A stretch of DNA of 64,000 bases from JAXLQL01 sp046331625 (GCA_046331625.1 JAXLQL010000011.1:184651-248650); one strand, 5' to 3'. Shown: positions 8,479-18,600, counted from the first letter of the stretch. Notes: generated by a model not told the origin, from the letters alone. A program made the numbers and translations.

Positions 8479-10494
8479 TTACATGGTACCGAGCGCGGCC
8501 GTGAGCCTGTTCTCGAGCACCATTCCCGGGTTCCACCCACGCAATCGCACCCGGCGCGCGATGCCCTCATCGAGCGCCGCCGCTGGAGCGAGTCCGATGA
8601 GTTCGCTTTCTTTCACGCCGATGCCGAGTGCTGCTGCCTCGCGCACTACGGCCGAGAAAGCTGCCTCGAGGCCGGTGGTCCGGAAATCGGTCAAGTTCAT
8701 CGACACCTGACCCACGCCGCCGGCAAGCAGCAGTCCCAGCGCCTTGACTTTCGGAAGGCCGCCGCTCGATTCGCGAACGCGTCGTGCGATCTCGCGCGCC
8801 TGCTCGATGCTGCCGCCGGCCAAGTTGACGTTGTAGGCGATGAGGAAATCACGGGCGCCCACTACCGCCGCACCTGCCGTAGGGTGGGGCGCGGGACCGC
8901 CGATGTCGGGTAGAAGCGCGCCCGAATTCTTCCGCACGTCCGACAGATTTCGACACTCGGCGCGGCGGGCCGCCGCTTCGTACAGGTACACAGGGATCCG
9001 CAAGTCGCTCCAGAAGCGTTCGCCGGCCCGCACCGCCGACTCCGCGCATTCGGCCAAGCTCACGCCGCGGACGGGAACGAACGGGACCACGTCAATGGCG
9101 CCGATCCGCGGATGCACTCCCCGGTGCCGGCGCAGGTCGATCGTCTCGAGCGCCCGGCTCGCGGCCGCGACGGCGCCCTCCACCACGCCCTCCGGTGTTC
9201 CCGCGAACGTGACTACGCTGCGGTTGTGGTCCGCATCGTAGCTCGCATCCAACACCGCCACGCCGGAGGTTTCCGCAATGGCTGGCGCGATCCGCTCGAA
9301 CGGGCCGAGAAGTTCGGCACGCACTCGACAATCCGTTTCGATCGCGCCTCCATTCGCGGAAAGAGTCATCGCCGTTGTGGACCACGGCGGCCACTGGATT
9401 GAGTCCAAATGGAGTGCCACGTCGCGATAGTCGCCAGATTGCAGCACCAACACGTCGGCTGCCTTGCCAACCTCGAGTGACCCCACCTCGTTCGCCATGC
9501 CCATTGCCCAGGCCGCGTTGATTGTCGAGGCGGTGATCGCCTCGGCTGGGGTCATCTTCATCTGAGTGCAAGCGATCGACTGAATCATGGCCATGCTCGC
9601 CGTGGGGCTCAACAGATGATCGTAGCCTGTCGCCAAGGCCAGTGGAGCTCCAGCGTCGATCAGTTCGCGTGCCGGCGCAAAGTGGAATCCACCGAATTGG
9701 TAGCTCTCTCCGGGAAGCAACACCACGGGAATACCCCACGCCGCTACACTGGCGCAATTTGCCGGTTGTAGCCGTTCGAGCCCCACCAGGGCCGCCGTGC
9801 CGGTGACCGGCTCGCCATCGGGCGATTCCAGGAAGACGCGGAGGCCGCGCTCGATCGCTGCTGCTGCAAACCGCTCCGCGGCTGCACGGGATGGCCGGTC
9901 ACTTACGGCCACCGCCATTGCTTCGCCTTTTTCGCTGATCCCGGCCAAAGCCGCCATTGCCGCCTCTGGGTTTGCGCAGTGGCCACCATGCCGAAGGGCG
10001 CCAAAGTAACTTGCGCGCAACCGGATGGGGCGCTCATCCAAGCCCTGGAGCACGCGCAGAGCTTTGCGCTCGGCGGCCTCTTCGATTGCGTAGCCGCAGC
10101 CGGCAAGAACGGTAGTGGTGCCACAGCGGACGAACTCTCGGAGGCGCTTGCGCGCCTCCATCTCCATCCGTTGGGAGGAGAACCCATGAACCATTTTCGA
10201 GGCAGCGGCGAAGTCCTCACAGCCGGTGGGCGCACACAGCAGCCGGGTGTGGCAGTCGACGAAGGCGGGCATCACCACTTTGCCGGTGGCTTCGAGGTCA
10301 TACGCATCCTTGGCGGCAGAGAGCCGCTCGAGCCGCCGAGATGGACCCACCTCGGCGATCTTGCCGTCGACTATGAGAAGAGCTCCGTCTTGGATGATGC
10401 CCAATTCGCGCATCGCTCCGCCGCGATGCGGGCCTCTCACCCCGCCCAAAGTGAGAAGTTGCCGGGCCCCCCGAATCAAAATCGGTTTCTTCAC
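8479..10494 (-). CDS. Fusion: imidazolonepropionase-like domain (degenerate metal site) + glutamate formiminotransferase
   Basis: 671 aa. Residues 1 to about 385 have the imidazolonepropionase (HutI) amidohydrolase layout: FVDCHTRLL at 79-86, SYFGALRHGGHC at 162-172, a late CTQMKMTPAEAITASTINAA and the composite domain VGSLEVGKAADVLVL. The expected HxH metal pair reads H82-T-R84, and the Asp after ALAT is replaced (ALATGYD, Gly290), so the hydrolase site looks inactive. Residues about 389-671 are glutamate formiminotransferase: NRSVVTFAGTPEGVVEGA, the active-site region RHRGVHPRIGAIDVVPF at 456-472, VYLYEAAAR and NVNLAGGS. The usual FtcD N-terminus ECVPNFSEG is missing at the junction. It is the first gene of the lipA-pur operon. 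Confidence 0.85.
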   Translation of the reverse strand: MKKPILIRGARQLLTLGGVRGPHRGGAMRELGIIQDGALLIVDGKIAEVGPSRRLERLSAAKDAYDLEATGKVVMPAFVDCHTRLLCAPTGCEDFAAASKMVHGFSSQRMEMEARKRLREFVRCGTTTVLAGCGYAIEEAAERKALRVLQGLDERPIRLRASYFGALRHGGHCANPEAAMAALAGISEKGEAMAVAVSDRPSRAAAERFAAAAIERGLRVFLESPDGEPVTGTAALVGLERLQPANCASVAAWGIPVVLLPGESYQFGGFHFAPARELIDAGAPLALATGYDHLLSPTASMAMIQSIACTQMKMTPAEAITASTINAAWAMGMANEVGSLEVGKAADVLVLQSGDYRDVALHLDSIQWPPWSTTAMTLSANGGAIETDCRVRAELLGPFERIAPAIAETSGVAVLDASYDADHNRSVVTFAGTPEGVVEGAVAAASRALETIDLRRHRGVHPRIGAIDVVPFVPVRGVSLAECAESAVRAGERFWSDLRIPVYLYEAAARRAECRNLSDVRKNSGALLPDIGGPAPHPTAGAAVVGARDFLIAYNVNLAGGSIEQAREIARRVRESSGGLPKVKALGLLLAGGVGQVSMNLTDFRTTGLEAAFSAVVREAAALGIGVKESELIGLAPAAALDEGIARRVRLRGWNPGMVLENRLTAALGTM

Positions 10495-10654
10495 CGGCGC
10501 TGCTTGGTAGTGTATCAGCCGCGCGCCTGGGAGCGCCGGTCAGGGTGGCGCATCTCCTGACAATTTGTCGCGCCGGGTTCCCGAGGGTTCCCCCTAGGTG
10601 ACTGAAAGTACGCGGCCTCACAATTGGCCCTCTCCATGCAATTCGAAGGGCGTG

Positions 10655-12403
10655 ATGAATCGCTCACTCGCTCTCCTCGCTGGCGCTACCATCATCTCCT
10701 CGGCGTTTGCCGGTAAGCTCTCGTCAGAGCTCGAATCGGCGCCTGCCGCCAAGACGGTTCGTGTCAACGTTCGGTACAAGAAGACTCCGGACGCATCGAA
10801 ACACGCACGATTTGCCGGCAAGGGTGGCAAGTTGGTTGCATCCCACGACCTTGTCAGCACGAGCACGTACGAGATTTCGGCCGGCGCCTTGAAAGAGATC
10901 GCAGCCGACCCAGACATCGAACTTGCCGCGCCGGACCGCGTGATCAAGGCCTCTCTCGACTACACCGTGGAAACATCTGGCGCCAATATCGCAGCCCGGT
11001 ACGGCCTGGATGGCTCGGGCATCGCCATCGCGGTGATCGACAGCGGCATCAAAGATCAGAAGGACTTTCTCAACCCCGCCACGGGCAAGTCACGCATCGT
11101 GTACTCCGAGAGTTTCCTCGACTGTTCGATGAACAACTCCGCGAGCCAGAGTGTATCCGCGATGAGTACGGCCGTGGTGGATTCCACATCGGTGTCATCC
11201 ACGAGTCTGGCTGGTTGTTCAGCGACCACGGACGCGTTCGGTCATGGCACACACGTCGCCGGCACTTTGGCAGGCAATGGCGGCAACTCGACGGGTAGCG
11301 CTTACTCCTACACCATTCGTGGAATCGCTCCCAAGGCGGACATCGTCAATCTGCGCGTGCTGGACGCCACGGGATCGGGCTACGACAGCTCGGTGATCGC
11401 CGCCATCAATCGCGCCATTGACCTGAAGAGCAAGTACAAGATCCGCATTCTGAATCTGTCTCTCGGCCGCCCAGTGATGGAAAGCTACAACACCGATCCG
11501 CTGGCTCTGGCCGTTCGCAGCGCGTGGGAGAAGGGCTTGATCGTGGTCTGCGCGGCCGGCAACCAGGGCCGAAACAATTCGGCCAACAATCTCGGCTACG
11601 GCACGATCTCTTCGCCTGGCAACAGCCCGTGGGCGATTACCGTGGGAGCAATGAAGTCGATGGGCACCGCCAATCGCTCTGACGACAACATCACCAGCTT
11701 CAGTTCCAAGGGGCCGACGCTCATTGACCACGTTGCCAAGCCCGATCTGGTGGCGCCTGGCAACAAAGTGGATGCGAGTTCCTGCTCCGGTTGCAGTCTC
11801 TACAACACGTACCCGGTCAACCGGACCTTGTACGAGACCTTCACTCGCAGCCAGACCGGGCCGTCGACCACTTACTTCAACATGAGCGGTACCAGCATGG
11901 CGACGCCAGTAGTCAGCGGAGCCGCGGCGCTCTTGCTGCAAGCCAATTACTGGCTGACTCCGGATCAGGTGAAGGCGCGGCTCATGAAGACGGCCACCAA
12001 GACGTTTCCGAGTTCGTCGACGACGGTGGATCCGGTGACCGGGCAGGCTTACGTCAGCTACTACAATCTGTTCACCGTGGGCGCGGGTTACCTGGATATT
12101 TGGGCCGCACTCAACAGCTCTGAACTGGTGAAGGGACTAGCTCTCTCCCCCACCGCCGTGCTCGACAAGGCGACAGGCAAGGTCTCGATCACCGGCACGC
12201 TGAACGTGGTGTGGGGCGATACCTCCACGTGGGGTCTGAATGTGGTTTGGGGTGAGCGGGTGTGGATCAACGGATCAAACGTCGTCTGGGGTGAAAGCGG
12301 AGCTCCCTGGATGGACCCGCTGAACGTGGTCTGGGGCGACAACGTGGTTTGGGGTGACAACGTGGTCTGGGGCGATAACTCTGACTTGAAGGGCGAGAAC
12401 TGA
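10655..12403 (+). CDS. Secreted subtilisin-family (S8) serine protease with VVWG-repeat tail
   Basis: 582 aa. The ATG at 10655 has a gaaggg ribosome site just upstream and begins the signal peptide MNRSLALLAGATIISSAFAG. A short propeptide-like domain follows. The catalytic triad is complete: Asp129 in AIAVIDSGI, His197 in FGHGTHVAGT and Ser414 in NMSGTSMATPVVSGAA. After the catalytic domain, residues about 517-575 hold six NVVWG copies, the last three as direct tandem NVVWGD units encoded by 18-bp repeats (12323-12376). Similar tails are known on acidobacterial S8 proteases, with no role that I know of. It is divergent from the HutI/FtcD operon, with a 160-bp shared upstream region. Confidence 0.93.
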   Translation: MNRSLALLAGATIISSAFAGKLSSELESAPAAKTVRVNVRYKKTPDASKHARFAGKGGKLVASHDLVSTSTYEISAGALKEIAADPDIELAAPDRVIKASLDYTVETSGANIAARYGLDGSGIAIAVIDSGIKDQKDFLNPATGKSRIVYSESFLDCSMNNSASQSVSAMSTAVVDSTSVSSTSLAGCSATTDAFGHGTHVAGTLAGNGGNSTGSAYSYTIRGIAPKADIVNLRVLDATGSGYDSSVIAAINRAIDLKSKYKIRILNLSLGRPVMESYNTDPLALAVRSAWEKGLIVVCAAGNQGRNNSANNLGYGTISSPGNSPWAITVGAMKSMGTANRSDDNITSFSSKGPTLIDHVAKPDLVAPGNKVDASSCSGCSLYNTYPVNRTLYETFTRSQTGPSTTYFNMSGTSMATPVVSGAAALLLQANYWLTPDQVKARLMKTATKTFPSSSTTVDPVTGQAYVSYYNLFTVGAGYLDIWAALNSSELVKGLALSPTAVLDKATGKVSITGTLNVVWGDTSTWGLNVVWGERVWINGSNVVWGESGAPWMDPLNVVWGDNVVWGDNVVWGDNSDLKGEN

Positions 12404-12730
12404 CCTGTCCCGGATGGTGTGTGGGTGGGGCTGTGCAGCACCGCAGCCCACCTTCGCTGTGCGCGGAAGCCTTCGGTTCAGCGGACCACGTCCTCTTCAG
12501 CGCCAAAGGCGGAATGGGTCATGGCAGATCTCCCCGTCCACGAGTGTGAGGCGCCGGACGCGATCCCCTTCTGGCCCATGATCGGCCTCGGGTGTCAAAC
12601 GCGAAGCTCGCCGGAGGGGCGCTTCTTATTCCGTGGCCCGCCGTCATCCCAACTCGACGGAAAAGTTCGGAACCGTTACAGGTCGGGGAGTTGCCAGAAT
12701 GATTGGGTGGACGCCGGGGGAGGGCTTGGG
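12404..12730. other. 327-bp gap without a convincing gene
   Basis: Lies between the subtilisin and the HDOD gene, which converge here. On the reverse strand a short stretch around 12530-12580 reads as a coherent protein fragment (RVRRLTLVDGEICHD), possibly the remnant of a decayed gene, but it is too short to assign. No T-run terminator is visible. Confidence 0.4.
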
Positions 12731-13624
12731 TTAGTTCATGAACTCACACTCGAAGGCATTGACCTTGAATGGCACGCCCTCGGCGAGTTCATGAAGCCGG
12801 GGTTGGACGGTTTTCGCCAAGTCCGGAGGGAGGATTTCGACCAAAGCAACGGGAGGAACGCCCTCGCGCGGTTCCACGATGGGGAAGCCGATGGCGTCGG
12901 CGATGTCGCAGGAGAGATTCGCCAGGGCGGAATGGTTGGTTGGATTCTCGGGCGTGGGGTCTTCGGCGCGGGCCAGCACGGCACGGATGACCTGCGGCAG
13001 GCCCCACTCTTCGGCGAGCCAAGAAGCGGCTTCCACGTGGGTAGCGCCGAGATTCGCCTTTTCGAGTTCGCGCATCCTGGCCCGAGAGGGTGTGGTCGAC
13101 GACTCGCACTGCGCCAGGATCGATTCAAACGGTTTTGGATAGAGCGCCGCCAGAGCCAGGATCCCGAGGTCATGGAGCAGACCCGCCGTGTAGGCTTCGC
13201 CCTTGTCGAGCCAGCAGGGTTCGGCGAGCCATTCGGCCACCAGGGCGGTGGCCAAGTTGTGCCGCCAGCAGCGCCGCATTGCAGGCTCGCTTTGGGAGCC
13301 GGATACCATGTTGCGCATGGCGATGGTGAGGACGAGGCCGCGCAGGCGATTCATGCCGAGGACCGATACACCATGGAGGATGTTGGTGACCTCGTAGCGG
13401 AGGCCGAGCATCGCCGAGTTTGACAATCGCAACACTTCCGTTGAAAACGCAGCGTCGGTTTTGATAACGCGCGCTACGTCCGGAATGGTGCATGAGTCCT
13501 TGTCGATAATCTTCAGTAGCTCTCGTGCCACTGCCGGAAACGGCGGCAGACTTTTGAGAAGGTCCCCTCGCGTAGCCTTGCGCGGCGGCCGGGCTCGCGG
13601 ACTCTGCGACAGACCGATATCCAC
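12731..13624 (-). CDS. HDOD-domain signalling protein
   Basis: 297 aa from a GTG at 13624. It matches the HDOD family (HD-related output domain) throughout: LPPFPAVARELLKIID, ARVIKTDAAFSTEVLRLSNSA, GVSVLGMNRLRGLVLTIAM, HDLGILALAALYP and EVEAASWLAEEWGLPQVI-like THVEAASWLAEEWGLP. HDOD proteins act in regulatory pathways (chemotaxis, cyclic-di-GMP or stress signalling), usually without HD phosphohydrolase activity. The family-typical HD pair is only partly kept. No receiver domain is fused. The neighbours are unrelated, so it stands alone; a hairpin repeat lies upstream. Confidence 0.9.
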   Translation of the reverse strand: MDIGLSQSPRARPPRKATRGDLLKSLPPFPAVARELLKIIDKDSCTIPDVARVIKTDAAFSTEVLRLSNSAMLGLRYEVTNILHGVSVLGMNRLRGLVLTIAMRNMVSGSQSEPAMRRCWRHNLATALVAEWLAEPCWLDKGEAYTAGLLHDLGILALAALYPKPFESILAQCESSTTPSRARMRELEKANLGATHVEAASWLAEEWGLPQVIRAVLARAEDPTPENPTNHSALANLSCDIADAIGFPIVEPREGVPPVALVEILPPDLAKTVQPRLHELAEGVPFKVNAFECEFMN

Positions 13625-13737
13625 GTCTCTCTCATCGGGTGGCGAAGGAGAAGTGTGAAAGGAGAAATCTCACGCTGGATTCGAGGGGGCTCGCTGCCGA
13701 GGTTTGCGGCCAGGGCTTGGGCACGAGGTGCCGGGGG

Positions 13738-13779
13738 CGCGACTGAAGTCCCACGCAGGCTGAAAGCCTGCCCCACACG
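13738..13779 (+). repeat. Dispersed hairpin repeat, copy 2 (short)
   Basis: gcgactgaagtcccacg followed by caggctgaaagcctgc and cccacac. Only the two-hairpin half is clear. A fragment like the family tail (aagtagtacaaagcg) occurs at about 13850. It lies between the HDOD gene and the cytochrome c gene. Confidence 0.7.
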
Positions 13780-13891
13780 GCAAGGCGACTGCCAATGTCG
13801 GAAACGGCATGTTCGTTCGGGCCGCAGCGCGAGGACCCACCCGACACGGAAGTAGTACAAAGCGAACAGCAGGATTTGGGCAGGGGAGCAA

Positions 13892-14383
13892 CTAACGCTT
13901 CGCCGCAAGCGTGTGTGCGTCGTGGCAGTTGGCGCACGCCACCTTCGATACCTGGGGCGCCGGCTTGCGGCAGGATTCCGGTAGCGCCTGGTGACATCGT
14001 CCGCATTGGTTCACCATGGCCACGGCCTTGCGCTGGGCATGCGTGCCGTGGCAAGTAGTACACGCCGCCGCCCGTTTCTCCGCTCGCGCGAGCACGAGCT
14101 TGCCGTGCTTGCTGGCCTCGTAGCTCTTGCGTTGGGCCGTGTGACAGGCTCCGCAAACCGCAGGCTGCTCGCTCGGGCCCGCTACCTTATCGGGCAGCTT
14201 GTGCCCTGACGCTTCGCGATGCGCTTTGCTCGCGCCATGACAGGCGTCGCAGCTCAGACCCTTCTCGAAATGCACGTGGGTGCGGAAGTCATCGGCTGGC
14301 TCATTGTGGCAGGCGCCGCACACTTCGTCGAGCTTTTGGGCTCCGAGAGCCGCCGCGAACACCACCACCAGCAGCGGAATCAC
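13892..14383 (-). CDS. Six-haem periplasmic cytochrome c
   Basis: 163 aa with six CxxCH haem-binding motifs at 22-26 (CGACH), 45-49 (CDACH), 77-81 (CGACH), 108-112 (CTTCH), 127-131 (CGRCH) and 150-154 (CANCH). Additional His residues can serve as distal ligands. The N-terminus MIPLLVVVFAAALGA is a signal peptide, so the protein is exported for haem attachment. The GTG start at 14383 overlaps the stop of the FMN dehydrogenase gene by 4 nt (GTGA), so the two are coupled in translation. The family resembles small NapC/doubled-CXXCH-type cytochromes. It is a likely electron acceptor for the dehydrogenase (inference). Confidence 0.93.
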   Translation of the reverse strand: MIPLLVVVFAAALGAQKLDEVCGACHNEPADDFRTHVHFEKGLSCDACHGASKAHREASGHKLPDKVAGPSEQPAVCGACHTAQRKSYEASKHGKLVLARAEKRAAACTTCHGTHAQRKAVAMVNQCGRCHQALPESCRKPAPQVSKVACANCHDAHTLAAKR

Positions 14384-15525
14384 GCGCCGATCCGCCGGAT
14401 CATCTTCGGGTTCAAGTCCGAAGTCTTGCTCGCGCCCGCGAGCGCCATCGCCAGCTTGAACTCGGCTCCCAGCAATTCGAGCACGCGCTCTACGCCTGGC
14501 TGTCCGAACGCGCCGAGTCCCCACAATGGCGCGCGGCCGAGCAGCACTGCCTTCGCGCCGATGGCGAGGGCCTTCACGATATCGACGCCGCGGCGGATAC
14601 CGCCGTCCATGAACACGGGAATCTTGCCGCCCACGGCGCTCACCACGTCCGGCAGCGCGTCGAGGCTCGCGATCGCTCCATCGAGCTGGCGCCCGCCGTG
14701 GTTCGACACGGAGATGGCGCTCGCCCCGCGCTCGACGGCCACGACGGCGTCTTCGGGGGAAAGCACGCCCTTCACGATCACCGGCATTTTGGTTGCGCCG
14801 CGTGCCCAATCCATCCAGTCCCAGGTGAGGTTCGGAGTGTGGGGCTGCCACATCGCCGCCCGTGCCGGACTGGCGCGCCGCGGAGGCGGATCGCCCGGCT
14901 TCGGGACGCCCGTCTGCATGTAGCCGTAGTCGAAGCGGTTGCGGTTGTTGCGGTCGCGGTTGGATTGGTAGGCGTTGTCGATGGTGAGCACGATCCCTTT
15001 GCCGCCCATGTCTTCGATGCGCCGGCAGTAGCTGACGGTCTGCTCCTTGTTGGGCGAGCCGATCGTGTTGGACCACCACGTGAGCGGCTTGCCTTCTTCG
15101 AGCACCTTCTGCGCCCCGGTACCGCTGCAGATCCAGGTTTTGCGATTGAGCGCCGCCTGCACCACCGTCTCATCGGCGTTGCGGATCACGAGGTTCTTTC
15201 CGCCGGTGGGGGCGATGATCATCGGGAAGTCCATTTTTTGGCCGAAGACTTCCACTGAGGTGTCGACGTTCGACACGTCCTTCATGAAGCGCGGTACCAG
15301 GTAGACGCGCCCGAAGGCCTCGCGATTGGCGCGGAGCGTCTGCTCGTCTTCGACGCCGCCGGCGATGAAGTCATAGGCGAGTTTGTGCATCTTGCGCTTG
15401 GCGACTTCTTCGAACTCGTGGACGTTGATGGGGCCCATCACGTCATCGTCTTGGGCTCGGAGCAAGGGCGACTCGGCGGCGAAGGCGGCGAAAGAGAGTA
15501 ACGCGTGTCGGCGGGAGAGCGGCAT
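14380..15525 (-). CDS. Exported FMN-dependent alpha-hydroxyacid (lactate-type) dehydrogenase
   Basis: 381 aa. Residues 1-25 contain an Arg-Arg pair and a hydrophobic stretch (LSRRHALLSFAAFAAESPL), which suggests Tat export. The body follows the lactate dehydrogenase/glycolate oxidase family: YDFIAGGVEDEQTLRANREAF, FPMIIAPTGG, CSGTGAQ, VIVKGVLSPEDAVVAVERG, the catalytic SVSNHGGRQLDG (His base and Arg) and FMDGGIRRGVDIVKALAIGA. It oxidises a 2-hydroxyacid with FMN. Most relatives are cytosolic or bound to the inner face, so the signal and the overlapping cytochrome c gene suggest periplasmic oxidation with electrons passed to haem. The substrate is not determinable. Confidence 0.88.
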   Translation of the reverse strand: MPLSRRHALLSFAAFAAESPLLRAQDDDVMGPINVHEFEEVAKRKMHKLAYDFIAGGVEDEQTLRANREAFGRVYLVPRFMKDVSNVDTSVEVFGQKMDFPMIIAPTGGKNLVIRNADETVVQAALNRKTWICSGTGAQKVLEEGKPLTWWSNTIGSPNKEQTVSYCRRIEDMGGKGIVLTIDNAYQSNRDRNNRNRFDYGYMQTGVPKPGDPPPRRASPARAAMWQPHTPNLTWDWMDWARGATKMPVIVKGVLSPEDAVVAVERGASAISVSNHGGRQLDGAIASLDALPDVVSAVGGKIPVFMDGGIRRGVDIVKALAIGAKAVLLGRAPLWGLGAFGQPGVERVLELLGAEFKLAMALAGASKTSDLNPKMIRRIGA

Positions 15526-15648
15526 CGACTGAATTTTACTACGCAGGGGATGCGGGGCTGCTTGCTACGCTGCTGCTATCGAAGGTCCACGGTTCGACGT
15601 GGGGTGCGAATCGCGGAGGCTCTCGATCGTCTCCGCACCGGTGATGGA

Positions 15649-18600
15649 CTAATAGGTCTGAATCTGGCGAACAATCGTGGGGTCCGTAATCTTGCCATCC
15701 TCAGCCAGCAGAAACGCCTTGCTCAGGATGATCGACAGCGTACCGTCGCCTTCGAATGGCAGGTAGATAGGTGACTGACCAGCCTTTGCCCGCGAATCCG
15801 GCACTATGCAAAGGTATTGGTCGTTGGGCTTCATCAAGATGTTCCCAGACCCCAAGTGGATTTTGTAGGATCGGAGGTCACCACGCACTTCCAGAAATCG
15901 GTCGTTCAGTGTGCATCGGGCTGCGATTTTCAAGCGCGGCAGGAGGTTCACCAACACCTCGCGGCGAGTGACGGCGGCTTCCGAGAGATCCCCGAAACTG
16001 AAGTCTTGCCAGTATCCAAGGTAGCGTCCACCCGGACCGCCATCCTGCCAGGCCGGATCGTTGCCAATGGAGGAAACACCTACAAACAGGTCCACATCGC
16101 GCATCACTTCGGAGAACACCAGCGCAGGAATCTGATTGAGCGGCAGTGGTTCGTTGATATCGGCGTCCCCTGGTCCCGCTGCTTGTGCCGCGTAGCCACC
16201 ACCTCCAGCATGAGCCGCGTTCTGGGCCGCACCAACCCGGTAGAAGCGGACTTGGTCGGTGGCAAGCATATGGAAAACGCCCGCTTCGTTTGTATCCACA
16301 CCGTATCCTTCTCCAACTCCTTCGATCCAGAACTCGGCGCGAAGTCCCCACTCCGGCAACTCACGCGAACTCGGCGGGTACGAATCATCCACCATCAGGC
16401 GTAGCTTGTTTTTCCATCGCCGGGCACCGCACAGTGCGTTGAACTGATGCTGGCGAAGGATGTGCGCCGCAAAGCGGTTGGAGTAGGTGCCCGTTCGAAG
16501 TTCGGCATCCGTTAGAAGATAGATTTCACGATGCGCTTGTTTGAACGGCTGTACGATTCCCAGTGACTCGATCCGCCTACGCCAGGCGAGCACTTCGCCC
16601 GTTTCCCGCCCGGACGGATGCCAGAGCGTGACCTGAGCCTTGTCGCCGACAGTCAATGCGCCGCCATCGATGTCGATTGGATGTCCGTCAATAGCGATCG
16701 CCGGTACGCCATCGATGCACCAGATCAATCGGCGTGCGATTGTGCCGACCAGGGGATGATCCAGATAACGCTCGCGCCACCCAACCGCGCTCCAGCACTT
16801 CCGAGACAAGAACAGCGAGTCCACGCGCTCGCGCTGCGCCGACAGCATCGCGGCCACGTCCTTCAGATCCTGCTGGAGGTCCTTGTACGCCTCTGTGTGT
16901 TCCCGCTTCACCCGAGCGGGAACGGCTTTGATGCTTTTGCCACGCGGATCGAACCACCGCAACGCGGCTTCACTACCATCCACCACGAGTTCGGCTCGGC
17001 AGCCACCCAATATCTCCTCGCGCCGGCCAACCGTTTCCAAGCCACAGGCGGGCACCCCCAATTCCTCGATCTGGTCGCGGGGTAGCTCGAGAGCGGCAGC
17101 CGCCACGTCAAAGGCCTTCTCGATCTCCTTTTGCGCAGTGCCGAACCTCACCCGGACTTTGAGCATTGCCAGGAAGCCGACAGACTCTGGCGTGATGATC
17201 TCGGACAGGGCGTACACGGCTGCGTTGCCGACTTTCACCGCTCTTGGCCCCACACCGGGAACCTTCTTGTATGTCGAGACCGCGACGGTCGATATCAGCC
17301 GTAAGAAGCCAGCCGAGTCGGAAAGCAGAGGAAGCGTCCACAGCATGCCGCGTAGGGCCGTAGCGTTTTCGTCGTGGATTGTGTCGCTGGAACCTCGGGT
17401 GTCGTGTACATAGGTTGCCATTTTGCCGATGGCCCGCCCCTTCGGCACTTCCATCATCCAGCGGCCAAATGCCGCGCTCACGTGTTTCTCGCCGATGGTG
17501 CTCACCAATTCCCTTGCGGTTTTGACCCATCGCGCCGATGGGCGCGACGAAGTCGCCGTCAAAGCATGCTTCAAGAACGACACCCAGGCGGAGCGCTCGC
17601 GTGCGGGAAATGCCGCCAGATCCGCATTGAGTGCATCGGTCCAGTACTCGCCAGGAACCAGAAAGAATCGCGAGCGGTCGCCAATCCATCGCGTCATCTT
17701 GACCACCTCTGGCGGCTCGGTCCCCAAAGGCGGCCCAAGAATCCGTGCTGCTCGCCACAGGTAGAGAACAAAGCGCTCGCCGGGCGCGAGATCCGCGCCA
17801 TCCTGGATCAACGTCCCAATCGCGGTCACAATCTCGTCGAGGGAGCTGTCCGCCTCGGCTGGGGAACCCTGTTGCGGCTGCGACGAAAGATACAGCAGGA
17901 AATCAAAGAGTTCGTCCCGTTGGAATTCGGCGGGCAGCCACATCAGAGTCTTCGCAATGCTGCAGGCGGCATAGTGTGATTGCCAGAGAGCGGCGTTCTC
18001 CAAATCCGTTGATAAGTTCGACAAGGCGAAAATGTGGCGCTCTGCGGCGGCGAGTATGTAACGGGCATTTGCTATTCGATCCGCCGCCAAAATGTCGCGC
18101 CCCGCCGCGAAGTGCCGCAGATCAGGGGAATAGCTGCGGGTGCCGATCACCTCACCGAATAGCTCGGACAGCTTGGCATGTTCCTCTGCAAGGGGGGAAT
18201 CGGCGAGCATCGCGAACTGGTCCGGCAGCAATACAACGCGAGCAACGGCGGAATCCTCCGGCTGAATCCCGAGGCGGCACTTATAGTCGTAGAGCACTTT
18301 GGGATTTCCGCACGGTGCGGGCTCGGGGGGTGGGCCGACTGCGACTGGAGCGTCGCCGGCTTCATCCTTTGCCCCCTGCAGTAGTTGCTTGATCGCCGTT
18401 CCAAGGCTCTTTTCTTTATTCGAGTACGACCGGCGCAGGGCCGCGGCAAATCTGTGGATCGAGCGTTCCAGATCAGCGCCCGGAGAATTCTCAGCTAGAT
18501 AACGCTGCACGGCCCTGGCAATCGATGAGCCGAGTTCGGGACTCGACGTGGCGGCAAACCACTCAACCAAGGTGCCGATGTCTCCCCCGTCGAGCGGAAG

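Noticed and set aside
12404..12730. Fragmentary reverse-strand protein stretch near 12530-12580
   Set aside because: Too short (about 20 coherent residues) to support a gene or family.
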